The position numbers were made by a program, and so were the translations under genes. From NCBI GenBank assembly GCA_038496445.1, contig JALMLS010000491.1, forward strand, positions 1 to 64,000: 64,000 bases of DNA. Direction: 5' to 3'. Below, piece by piece: positions 22,108 through 32,801 of this stretch (positions are counted from its first letter, which is position 1; each line of letters opens with the position of its first letter). Source of the DNA: Trichosphaerium sp. ATCC 40318 (taxonomy: Eukaryota; Discosea; Flabellinia; Trichosidae). The notes beneath the pieces were generated by a model. That model had not been told where the DNA came from. It made no database searches and saw only the letters and a program-made list of their open reading frames with translations.

Positions 22108-23024
22108 ATGGCAACTGATGATACTGTAGCATTAATTCTACTTGATAGATTCACTGTCGACCAAGCTTTCAACAGTACAAAAGAAGTTGCGCCTGCGAAT
22201 GATTTCCCAGATATACGTGTAATGACAGTAGGACAATCTACATACTCTAAAAAGTTGATCATCCATGGATTCCTGCAAGTAGTCAATCCATTGGCGTTGG
22301 TAACTGGTCTTCATTTAGTGCTGTGTGTTGGTTCTTTGGAAGAGACTTATACAATCACCTTGATGGTAAAGTGCCTATTGGACTTGTACGTGAATACAGA
22401 ATGATACGAAAACACGTTTCGTTTTTGCTTCTTGTTTTTCTTATTATTTTCTTAGATTCTTCCACGTTACCTTGTGTACTACAAGGCAATAGACAGTACT
22501 AATATCAAAGCATATGAACTTAAGTACAGGGACGCAAAGTGTCTTATATTATGTGTTGATGATAACCTATCATTTGAAAACAAGAAAATAATGGAAATGC
22601 TACGACAAAGACAAAAGAATACAGAGGCACCAAAACAAAACAAAGAAAAACTACTATTAAAAACAAATGTTAATGGAGTTTCAAGGTATTGGTAATGAAG
22701 TCATCATCAGAGGTATTGGCATGGATTGACAAGTTCAAAGGATTCTGTAACAACAGGTTACATATCATCACCAACAGCTATCGCAAAGGTGATGGAGATG
22801 AGCAGGCAGCAGAAAAGTTAACTCTCAAAAGTGTAAGAAAAATTAAGGCATGTGTCAAAACACCTGTTCTTGTTTTTTGTGGTATGTACTATTCTTTAAC
22901 CAGACGTATCGCATGTATTCTAATGAAAGAAAATATAGGAGACACGTCAAAGGTGAAATACATCAAGAAAAAGTACAAGAAGGTTAAAATAACAAATAAA
23001 GCCCAAGATGTATTGGACATTTGA
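22108..23024 (+). CDS. Hypothetical protein, possibly degenerate
   Basis: Exon 22108-22364 ([19 protein letters not shown]...) joins via a GTAAAG donor and TTAG acceptor to an exon from 22456 ([16 protein letters not shown]...) that runs Lys/Gln-rich to about 22695. A further coding-like frame, 22689-23024 ([28 protein letters not shown]), follows in another phase with no usable intron between, which suggests a frameshift near 22685 or a wrong model. No domain is recognised. Placement beside the broken gene at 21634-22014 suggests the pair may belong to one mobile or recently decaying unit. Confidence 0.4.
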
Positions 23025-23469
23025 AGAATACCATAAACATCCTGAGCTTGTTATTGCTTGTGTCTAACGTAGTTCTATTCATCCACCTTCAATGCATCCA
23101 ATGACTTCTACCACTAGTGGATTAGAGGCGCTTTAAGACCAGTACTTCTAACTGAATGATCTGAACAAATTTGTCCAGAAAATTCTAATTTTATAGAAAA
23201 GGTTGTTCTTTGTAAATCAAAACGTTTTACTTGTTTTGGTTCCTTTCCTGTACTTTGTTTCAGTGTACTAAAACCAAAAACCAACGTCACTATAGCACCA
23301 TGCTAGAAGTGAATAAAGGACATTCAACGTATAGAAACCATTATCAACATACACCTTCTTGTTTTCATTTTGGGATTGCACGTGCACCAGTGCTTAGGAT
23401 TCTGTAAGTTATGCATTCATTGAATTTTGAACCGAAAGCCACTACGCTTATGTATTTAGCCTGTAAGCA
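23025..23469. other. Intergenic, no gene seen
   Basis: Upstream region of the GNAT gene, containing a GCACGTGC palindrome near 23380. No coding pattern. Confidence 0.5.
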
Positions 23470-24092
23470 ATGTATCTGACGACACGCAAAGCAAAGAAAA
23501 CTGATATACCCATAATACATCAAATAATACGCTCAGCGTACGCACCAGTTGAAAGAATACTCGGAAGACCACCAAGCGCGTTACAATTAACGAAACAACA
23601 TCTTTCATCTCAAATATCACGAAAACAGCTTTACACCATTGTCTACGCCAAAAAAGGTGGAAAGGAGGTAATCTGCGGTTGTTTTAGAGTATGTTACAAT
23701 AAACGTTACTCTTTGTATGAAATACGTCAAGTACGTCATAACAGTAAGCGCTGTGAGCTCCTGTAGACGATTTTTTGCGAGTTCAGTTGAATTGGATTGA
23801 CTAACATATTTTTTTCAGGTTGCAGTTGATCCCAAGTTTCAAGGTAAGGGTATTGGCAAGATGGCTCTTAATACAGCAGAGTCAATTGTGATAAAAAAAG
23901 GAGAGAGAAAGGTGATGTTAAGTACATACCAAGAAAACACGTGGGTTGTAAATTTTTATAGGTACCCAATAACTCCACAACAACAAAAACTGATGTCGGT
24001 ACTACCATCTTAGGAAGCAGGGATACACAATTTTCAGAGAGAGTTCAAGGCTAGGAAATCCGCTGGTTAAGATGGAGAAGGTATTTGTATAG
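23470..24092 (+). CDS. GNAT-family N-acetyltransferase
   Basis: Three exons, 23470-23730, 23819-23961 and 24014-24092, about 160 residues. The core acetyl-CoA-binding motif is clear: VAVDPKFQGKGIGKMAL, matching the R/Q-x-x-G-x-G/A loop of GNAT enzymes, preceded by a beta strand and followed by the strand LSTYQENTWVVNFYRKQGY typical of small-molecule or peptide acetyltransferases. The substrate cannot be told from the sequence. The donors are GTACGT and GTACCC. It stands alone between gene-poor flanks. Confidence 0.8.
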
Positions 24093-24573
24093 AGAATTTT
24101 GAACTCTTCTATTCTGGGCTTGAAGACTGTAATCTCGAAGCGGAAATACTTTAGCATATTGTACATAGACTGTATCCAATAAATCGACATTATTTACAAG
24201 GAAGCAAGTAGGACCAAAGATGACATAAATCTAAAACGTGCCATTACACGGAACTTTCATGAGATTGACATGCACTTGTGCTACTGAGGGACGAATGAAT
24301 CTTAGATAGTGTACCTAAAGAGTGGAAATTTCATCTTGTGATTTGTAGATACACCAACAAGAAGTGCTTGTAGGTACAAACTCCTTTTTTGCTACACTAC
24401 TATAAGCAGTTAGTAAGTGTCAAGCGTTTACTGATACAGTTGTCAAAGACTTTTACCATGCGCTAAATTTGTATGCACTGAATATTAGCCACACAAAAGT
24501 CAGCATTAAACAACCCGTTTGAAAAAAATACACATTATTTTATTGAGGTAGCAAGTATTCACTAAGACGAATT
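24093..24573. other. Intergenic between convergent genes
   Basis: Only short frames; nothing supported. It lies between the 3' ends of the acetyltransferase and the membrane protein genes. Confidence 0.5.
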
Positions 24574-25896
24574 TTATACAACGTTACTAATGAGTGCTCT
24601 TTTTTCGCCAGTGTGTTGGATGCTAACATCTTGTTCGTCGTCTGAAGTATGTTCATCATCTTGTTGTTGGTGATCATGAGAGTGGTGAATGCCATAAAGT
24701 ATAAAAAAAGAAGCACCAATACAATCAACAATCAGTGCAAATAATTTGATTGTTTCAAATGTATGTTCACCTTCCCACATCCCTATCCAATCTAAATGCT
24801 GTACCGCAAACATTTCATATGTCACCAATATACCAAGTGGTATACCAGACCACAATAAATCAAGCAAGAGTATAAACTCAATCCATCCTGAGTACTTGAT
24901 GATAGTTTTAATTGGTTTTCTTAGAATCCTACTAGAAAACAGTTTTGCCACTGTAACAACAACAAGTGATAACCTAGTACAGAAAATAGCTACTTTCCAT
25001 ATAATAACAAACATCAAAAATACAACGTTGGCTTGTATCTATAAATAAAGTTATAAGCGACGAGCCATTTGAACGAAAATGAATCCAAAAAAAAAGAACC
25101 AAAGACGATTTATGTGACTTATTTTTCTACTTTACAGATACGCTGCTCTTTTAAATTGTTGTAAAATCGACAACGGGCAAAGTGAATAATAGCACCATGT
25201 ATTATGATTTTATGACTGTAGACTTAAGTACTTAAAAAGTTGTTGGTTTTTTTTTTTCAAGTTTTTTTTTTCGTGGATTTGTTAAAGAAATGAAAGCACG
25301 TACATAGAGCCATCTGGAAGTCTTTTTTTTCTCTCCTTTTTTAGTTTTAGCTTCATTACAAAATATTAGTGCCAATGCAATAGGTACAAAACTAGCCATA
25401 GCTAGAATTATCCTTATATAGTTAAAATCTTCTTCTTTTCCTTCACCAACTTTAACCTTTGTTATACCAATCACGATTAAAAGTGCTTTAGCCAGTAATC
25501 CAATATCAGCTACTATATCTGCAAGCTAAAACAGTAATTAGTCACAAGCGTTTATGGATAAAGCCAAAAATCCAGAAATTCCAAAAAAGCTAGAAAACTC
25601 AGCTCTTTTGCTCTTTTCGGCTCAAAAATTGAGAAAAAACGTACACCGCACGATTGTACGAATAATACAATAAGTAAGAATAGGAGCTTTACTCTACGCT
25701 CAATTACGCCAAGAATCCATGCAAATGGGATAAGGAGAACCAAAAGAACCAAGGACGCAGAACTAACGCTCAGAAACGGTGCAAAAAGCAACCCATACAG
25801 TATTATTGCGCTTGTAAAGAAAAAAGCACCATTACTGTCTATAACAGCTAGAGTATACTTTTTAAGTCCTGTTGATACACAGGTTTCAATAGCCAT
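24574..25896 (-). CDS. Multi-spanning membrane protein of unknown function
   Basis: Three exons (about 25896-25640, 25527-25304 and 25040-24574) give about 310 residues. Six or seven hydrophobic segments are visible, for example ASLVLLVLLIPFAWILGVIE, LLAKALLIVIGI, ILAMASFVPIALALIFC, VVFLMFVIIWKVAIF and LLDLLWSGIPLGILV. A basic loop (KTKKGEKKKTSR) lies in the middle, and the cytosolic tail is rich in His, Asp and Glu (HHSHDHQQQDDEH), possibly metal-binding. Phase-0 junctions agree at both introns. It is not similar to a transporter family I can name. Confidence 0.65.
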
Positions 25897-26468
25897 ACGT
25901 GGTCTTCACAAATGCGAGTTTCCAGTTTAAAAAAGTTCAAAACGTTTGCGACTTTTCTTGAATTTTTGCTGTTTCGCTTAAACACCAAGACTACGATTTG
26001 TGATAGCTTCTGCTTTTGTTAAAGGGTGCAAGTATTGTATCCTAATACAGTATTATAGCTGTTACAGACTAGTTGAAGACCCCATTAGCATCGCTTTTGA
26101 TTGGCAAAAATAATTTCACTGAAAAATACTAGATTTGGTACTTTTTTCTTTAGCTATTGCGTATTTATGAGTATAACATAATAGCTACATTACACAACGC
26201 TTCTTCGGTGAGTTAACGCATCTCAAAGATTCCGTTATTCTATATATCGTATTATCAACAATAGAAACAACTTTCTGTGATTTTATGCTATCTAGGCTGT
26301 TGTTTTGAATTGTCCCTTTAAGGCGCAACCTTTCGTGGTCTTAAACCTATGTAAAAGACGGTTTAATGCAGCCTCTATCTTATATATTGGTGTGAGAGTT
26401 GGTGATTGACTTACAATTAATTCCTCACGTGGCGACAGTTTACACCAAATAGTTTTTATTTTCATCGA
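25897..26468. other. Intergenic, no gene seen
   Basis: Between two genes on the minus strand. It contains one TCACGTGG motif near 26427. No coding pattern. Confidence 0.5.
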
Positions 26469-27550
26469 TCACAGCTTACTTTTGTAGAGCGATGCTGCCT
26501 TTCTAATGTATTTTTCAAAGACTGTAACATCCTGAGCACCTTTCAGAGTTATCTTGCTTGCCGTGCTAGTAAAAATAAAAGTTTAATATACGGAGATAAC
26601 GTGTACAACCAAATACCAAAAAATGTAAAAAAAGTGCCTTGATTGTAACGAACATTGTTGTCAAAAAAAAAAGTATTCTCAGTTACACAAGTCTTATGCA
26701 ATAAGATTCTAATGTACCTGTCATCACTAATAAAAGAAAAATGTGGTACACCAACGATATTGTTATCCCTTGCATCCTCAACAGCATCTGTGACCCATTT
26801 CTTAATATTTTTATCTTTCATTTTTTCAGTTGCGTTCTGAATACCAGCCTCTTCTGCTATACTAGCGAGTACCTACACCCATGAGTTCATGTCCCCATAA
26901 AACCTGAAACTAAAGCACCTCTAATTTGCCAATATCAAGACCCTGAACCCAGTATGCATCGAATATTGCATCAGAGACCTAAACTCAACTTTTAAAAAAA
27001 AATAAAATTTGAAGTTGTTTTTGGAACGTTGATTGCTTCGATCACGTGTACTTACCACATCCTGTTTTCCTTCTATGTATGCTATCCTAAGCAAAATATG
27101 CGAATTCAGCGAATTTGGCGCTATTGGCGGCACTTTAAAGTCAATACCAACTGAGGAGCCAGCTTTAGTTAAAAATCGTCCAAATCTATCTTTGTTAGAC
27201 CCCAGTCGCTTCAAAAATGCGTCAATTGAAACACCAGGCAAAGGAATACCAGGGCGAAGAATGTACGGTCGCCTAACAATCTAAATAAACAATTATCAGC
27301 AGAAATCGCTTTGGTACCGCTTAACATCATTGTAGACGTAAAATAGACGGTTATCTAGCGCTATTGTAAGAAACGTACCGAAATATCGTATTTGTCGCTT
27401 ATTCGCTTAATGGCGTCTTGAAGACTCTTCTCTGCTACATAACACCATCTTTTACATTGTTATTTTAAACGTTTAAGCTTTAAACAAAGCGTACGGGCAC
27501 ACAGTGTCAGAAGTTATGACAATTGTTATTTTTTGGCGTGAGCTGCTCAT
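26469..27550 (-). CDS. DsbA/FrnE-like thioredoxin-fold oxidoreductase
   Basis: Six exons, about 215 residues. It starts MSSSRQKITIVITSDTVCPWCYVAEKSL: the CPWC active site at residues about 18-21 is split by an intron after the first Pro codon bases. The helical insert has the FrnE/DSBA-like pattern (PPIAPNSLNSHILLRIA, IFDAYWVQGLDIGKLEVL, IAEEAG), and the end restores the thioredoxin fold with the cis-proline loop VGVPHFSF. The bacterial relatives include FrnE, 2-hydroxychromene-2-carboxylate isomerases and kappa-class glutathione transferases; the intact CxxC favours a disulfide or thiol role. No signal peptide, so probably cytosolic. Confidence 0.85.
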
Positions 27551-28109
27551 CGTTGATAGTAGTAAAGGGTTTGGTGAACACTATGTTAAGCCTGATTAGT
27601 AAAGGCACGTGCACTATTGCAACATTTGCCAAGCAACCAACCACGTGTTAATGCTGCCATTTAACAATTACCACATTACGAATACATCTATAGTTTAGGT
27701 TGCATACTTTTTTTCGGATTAAACCAGACGTTACAATCCTTCAGCAATGACCAAGACCTGTCTGAGAAGTCATTTAAGAGTTCAGTAATGAGTACTCAAG
27801 GGTAAGAAACTCTAGGAATACTTCAAAGACTTGAAACCACAGCAGTTTTTTTTGTTTTTTCTTGAAACTGCGACGATGATTGCCAAGCACGTGCCAACTT
27901 TATTACCCTATTTTGGCGTTCTGTTGCTAACATAGTTCTCGAGTATCTTTGGTACCACCATGATACATCTTGACAGTTCGTACAAAACAGTAATTCCAAG
28001 GAAACTGAACTTCGTCGTTTTTGTCGTCATTTTCTCCGCAGAAAACTCCACCTCGTCACTTAAATCATAACAAAATAGTGAACACGGAAGCATCATCTCG
28101 TAAGATACA
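27551..28109. other. Divergent intergenic region
   Basis: Shared upstream region of the DsbA-like and short-chain dehydrogenase genes. It contains three CACGTG motifs (about 27606, 27640, 27888) and no supported gene. The 62-residue minus frame at 27908-28096 is unsupported. Confidence 0.5.
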
Positions 28110-29284
28110 ATGACATCAAAAGTAGCAGTTATAATAGGCGCTGGACCAGGTAAAAGTCAAAAAATTTTAAAATACCGTTATATTAACTCTTACGCTATTT
28201 TAGGTATTGGTGGATGTACAGCGAAGCGTTTCGCAAGCGAAGGGTATAAAATAGCTCTAGTGTCGAGGAAAAAAGATACTCTTACGCCTACTGAGGTAAT
28301 ACAGTGTATGTGCTTACGTAGGAGCTAATGTTATTGCCTAGAAAGAAATTGTAGCCAATGGAGGAACTGCCATTTCAGTTACAGCTGACGCAACAAGCGA
28401 GGAGTCGCTTATATCCGCTTTTAAAGAAATAGTACAAAAATTAGGGTAAGAAATGGTCTGTTTGTTATTAAAAGACTTAATGAGTCCTTTAACTTGTTGT
28501 AGGCATCCTGAAGTACTCGTATACAATCCAAGTTTTTTCATAAGTACGTATGGAAGCGCTCTAAATGTTGAAATGTCAGAAAACGAGTTGATTTTTTTTG
28601 TTTATTTTTTTTGGCTTCTTGCTGACGTTGTGACTTAGAGAGTAGTATTCTTGATATAAAAAGGGCAGATATGGAAAAAGCCTTAAATATGGGATGTCTA
28701 GGACCTCTTTGTGCAGCACAACAAGTGCTACCAAAAATGGTAGAAGGAAAAAAAGGTTCGAACCGAATCCAATCTATTTTTCTGATTTTTTTCTTTGTTT
28801 TGACACGTGACGTATACAGTATTTTTTGTGTCTATCCCCTCTTTGAATTAAGCACTGATTTATTCGTGTAGGCACAATTATTTTCACAGGAGCTACAGCC
28901 TCTCTTAGAGGAGGTGCTAAATTTGCTGCTTTTGCAACTCAAAAATTTGCTATGCGAGCTTTGGCTCAATCTATGGCTCGTGAGTTTGGCCCAAAAGGTG
29001 TTCATGTAGTGCATTCCATCATAGGTATGATACGCTGTTTAATATTAACCAGGTTATTAACGATATCAAACTAGATGGCGTTGTGGATGGACCCAATTAC
29101 GTATCAGATCTTGACTTGAATAAAAAAATGAAGCCAGAGTCAATTGCAAAAGCTTATTGGCAATTACATGATCAAGATCCATCTGTTTGGACTCTAGGTA
29201 TTTAATATTATCTATAGCGTAACTGTGTGTATTAACTATATTGCTTTAGAGCTTGATATGAGACCATATGTTGAGAAATTCTAA
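28110..29284 (+). CDS. Short-chain dehydrogenase/reductase (SDR)
   Basis: About seven exons, roughly 240 residues. The Rossmann start MTSKVAVIIGAGPGIGGCTAKRFA carries the TGxxxGxG-equivalent glycines, then LVSRKKD. NPS replaces the common NNAG, followed by TIIFTGATASLRGG, then FAAFATQKFAMRALAQSMA. At the usual YxxxK site the tyrosine is Phe and the lysine is kept. A known SDR subgroup has FAxAKFALRAL here, so this may be family-typical rather than a defect. The end (HVVHSII...DGVVDGPNYV) fits that subgroup. Function is a NAD(P)-dependent oxidoreductase of unknown substrate. Confidence 0.85.
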
Positions 29285-30015
29285 GAACTTAATAAATTGT
29301 TACCACAACTAGTATACTGTTGCAGCAAAAAATTTGAATATCTTCCTCCAAAAATGTGCAAGAGCACCTGAATCTCGGTTGAGTGTTGAGTACAGAAACA
29401 GCAGCGCCGGTACAGACAAGTGCAATATGTAGTCAATATCCCTAGCCTGGGTTTGCACTACCTTGCCCGAAATTGATTAGAGCCGATTGACTTAAAATGA
29501 GCTATTATTATCTGCAGAAATATTGTACAAAAGGGGTCAAAAGCACGCGATTTCTTACAACATGCCGTCGAAATTCGCAAAATGTAGTGCAACCCTTATC
29601 TTCTAGTGGACGGTAAATTCATGTTCGGTTAATATGGGTACTGTTTATTCTCTGATTACGGATTTGTAGGCTAAATGTCTCGAACAGTGCAACCCTTAGA
29701 ATACCGTTGGTGATTGTAACAACTGATAATTAACAGCTGACTTCTGGGTATAGTTGCTTTACGAGGATTAGTTGCACCAGTAAGGAATATCTCATCTATT
29801 TACGAGGTTCCTTCCTGAAGTCAACATTAATTCAACGACTTCATAAACGTTTAGTTAAGTGTGCTAATCAATAGTTTAGTTTTTTGCCAAGATTAAGGTA
29901 GATACCTAGCTTTTAATGTCGTTACACTACAATGGAAAACCAGACGAGGTATTAAACACTATTTTAAGGGTAAGGAGAGCTTATTCGTAATAAACACAGA
30001 TCAAAACAAACTAAC
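29285..30015. other. Intergenic, one tiny frame
   Basis: No supported gene. An ATG frame at about 29917 (MSLHYNGKPDEVL) runs only 24 codons; it could be a first exon of something, but no acceptor fits. Confidence 0.4.
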
Positions 30016-30280
30016 ATGGCTAAAGATACTACCAATAAGTACGTTATACATAGAAAACCACATTTAACGGGTGTTTTATAGAATTAAAAAAAACAAACAA
30101 GCGAATCGCTCTAACTCAGGTACGATTTATTTTCAGCCCTTGTGTTCTACTTTTTTAGCGTTTTTTACCATTTTCGAGTTTAAAAGCTGGTTTGATGGCT
30201 TCAAGCACCGTTACATCAGTTTTTTGATTGTATGCCTTATGCTATCTGTGATTGTTTTTTATGGCTATACCAGTATTTGA
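30016..30280 (+). CDS. Small tail-anchored membrane protein
   Basis: Exon 30016-30038 (MAKDTTNK) joins in frame to an exon from 30082. A further 39-nt GT-AG intron may be removed near 30120-30158, or read through in frame, giving about 60 or 73 residues. The N-terminus is basic (KIKKNKQANRSNS), followed by a C-terminal membrane segment (YISFLIVCLMLSVIVFYGY). The size and layout resemble small ER or mitochondrial membrane subunits (RAMP4/SERP-like in layout only). No family is assigned. Confidence 0.45.
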
Positions 30281-30307
30281 AACTGTCACGTGACTTGGTT
30301 TTTCGTA

Positions 30308-31911
30308 GATCGAAAGAATGACAAAATAATTTACTTCGATTCATTGTTTCCACTTGAGATTTGGGATATTATTGTTAGTTATCTACCTAAATGCTCTTCA
30401 AGTCATTTATCTATGACTTGGGTTTGTAAAACGTTCTTTCAAATGTTTAGTAGTAGAGCACCTGCTGAAGGTACAAGAGAAAGAAAACTAAAATGCTGTT
30501 TGTGGTTGATTAGTTTGTTTTTCTTTAGGATGTTACAACATGAGTTTCTACAACTGGAAGTACACTGCCTCTTTAACAATTATGCAAAAAGGTACCCAAG
30601 GGAATAAGTAAAAGGGTTTTGGATGATTAATAGCTTTTAGAAAAGTTAGTGGATGTCAAGATGTCACCGAAACTATACTTAAAAAATATTATGCGAAAAG
30701 TAATTAAGAAGAAAAAACGTCCAACTCCTGCTTTGGATGTGCTAAAACAACCTGAACAACCAAAAATAAGCAATGTGACTTTTGATTTTCAAGTGATTGT
30801 TGTTGGCAATAGAGGGATAGGTTCGTGTAATACAAAAAGACTTAACAAGATCATAAATGTGATAGGAATATCTACTTTTATCAACAAGTTCACTGGAGAT
30901 GCTGAACGAATTCCTGCTAATTATATCGGTGACTTTGAGATAGTAAGTGTTAATGAAATCAACAGCTTCATATTTTCATCGACACTAACATTAGTTCTAG
31001 GCAATAAAGACAATACAATATAAAGACAATAACTTTGCATTTTTTATGGTACACTCATCTCTTTTTTTTTTTTTATGAGTCCTGTCATTTCTTGTTTTTA
31101 CGTTTTGGGCAGGCCCTTAACAATAAAGTAGTCTAGTACTGTGAAGAATTAAACAGTACATTGTCAAAGTATATTACTCCATACTAGACACATGATTGTT
31201 GCAATTTAAATAAGTTGTACAAGTTAGTTTATTAGTTTTTGTAGCATGATTTTGTTGGAGGATACAAGGAATTTAGACCACCTAGAAGCTATACAAACGC
31301 AGACATACTATTAATATGTGAAGATCCAACTGATGGAGGATATTGTACGTAGTATTTTGTGTTTTCCACCACGTGGCAAAAGTTTCTTAACTAATACTAG
31401 TAAAAAATATCCCAAATTGGATTAATGAAATACAGAGATATGGTAAGGAGGATTATATGATTATGTTAGTATGTTTAAAGTCTGATTTGCCAGTTGTAAA
31501 TAGCATTAGGCCAAAACTAAAGGTAAGGACGTCACTTTGACTTCCTCTTTTTTTTACTTTTTTGTACTTCAATGCTCAAAGAAATTGGTCTTTACTACCT
31601 CTTACATTTACAACACATGAGGTCATTGTGTTTTTACAAATACAACCACGTTCCGTGTTGTAGGATACTTTCTCAACATTAATCTCTCTTTTCTTATGAT
31701 TCCGTTCAAGTGAAGCTTACTGGTTTTTTTATAGGACGCTTGTGAAAAATATAATTTGTGCTGTATAGAAGTCAGTGGATTAACAGGAAAGAACATTGAC
31801 AAGTTATTCAATTACATAGCGAGGCAGTACTTAAATAAGCAGATTATGGGAAACGATGAAGACAACCACATAGATGGTTTTGATAGTCACTTGTTTCGAT
31901 GCGAGTATTGA
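30308..31911 (+). CDS. F-box protein fused to a Rab/Ras-like GTPase domain lacking key GTP residues
   Basis: The N-terminus carries an F-box (YFDSLFPLEIWDIIVSYLP...); the true start was not found. A basic linker leads to a Ras-superfamily fold in order: DFQVIVVGNRGIGISTFINKF (P-loop), IGDFEIAIKTIQYKDN (switch I/beta2-3), DFVGGYKEFRPPRSYTNADILLI (switch II), NIPNWINEIQRYGKEDYMIML, VCLKSDL (G4) and CIEVSGLTGKNIDKLF (G5, SAK-like). The P-loop lysine is Ile (GIGIS instead of GxGKS), the DTAGQ motif is DFVGG and NKxD is LKSD. Introns include GAGATA|gtaagt...ctag|GCA, which restores the beta-strand match. Probably a pseudo-GTPase substrate adaptor for an SCF-type ubiquitin ligase; that role is inferred. 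Confidence 0.7.
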
Positions 31912-32801
31912 AAATAAACGACAGCAAACAAATTTTAACTTATGGACTGTATATGTGTTACTTCACTTTTGTACGCTATTCTAAAGCAGTAAGGTAAATA
32001 GTACTTATACACTTGTGAACATGCTCATGACAGCTACCCAAAATTATGGGTCTTAAATGTAGCCATAGACGTGATAAACAAAACATTCATGCTCATGTGC
32101 ATTGATGTGATAATGATATGTTTGTGAATACCTTCCAAATCAGAAACCTGGCAACGCTAAGGCATGTCCCATTCTTCAAGTGTGCCCAACGTGCTTCACA
32201 AAAAAGTGTCAAATAACATTCCCTAGGTGTTGTCTTCCATTGGTTCTATGTCAGTTATCATGTACATTAACCTTATCTAAAGTTAGATAAGCAAGTACAA
32301 GTTAACAAAACCTAGGACAAGTACAACAATGTTTGGCTTAATAATAGACACTGCTTTTAATAAGTAGTCTGCTACTCAGTGCTCAAGAAACAAATTGGTT
32401 GTAATGAAAGTTTTGCCACAATTGCAACAAGTTCTTCTGGGTTCTCTTTAAAGAATGTGAGTGGTCTATGGTACACTAACTCATGATTTATGCAAGGGGT
32501 TATGTGGTAATTTACTGTGAAGAGGAGTATGAATACGTATGTCTAACCATTAACTACCAACTTAATAAAATTTGTTAAGCGACGATCCAGAATGCAAGCT
32601 GTCAACTAATATTGCCAAAAAAGGGTAATAGATTTATTGTTTTTAAATGTGTGATGTTATTGAATTATTTTTGTACATAAGCGTTTGGTGTAGGTAGCAA
32701 TCTTTCATAAAGAGAAAAAATTTTTTTTGATAAATGTTGGGTTAATTTTGGGAATAGTAGTCTCCTCATGTGGTTTTTTTGGGTTTTAATGGTGAAGACC
32801 A
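31912..32801. other. Intergenic between convergent genes, no gene seen
   Basis: AT-rich, with only short frames. A short perfect hairpin (TTATCTAA around AGTTAGATAA) lies near 32275-32292. Confidence 0.5.

Noticed and set aside
28904-28960. SDR tyrosine replaced by Phe taken as an inactivating mutation
   Set aside because: The FAxxxKFA pattern is characteristic of a known SDR subgroup, so it is not evidence of a dead gene.
30071-30280. Reading 30071 as an independent start
   Set aside because: An upstream ATG exon at 30016 joins in frame and removes the need for a non-ATG start.
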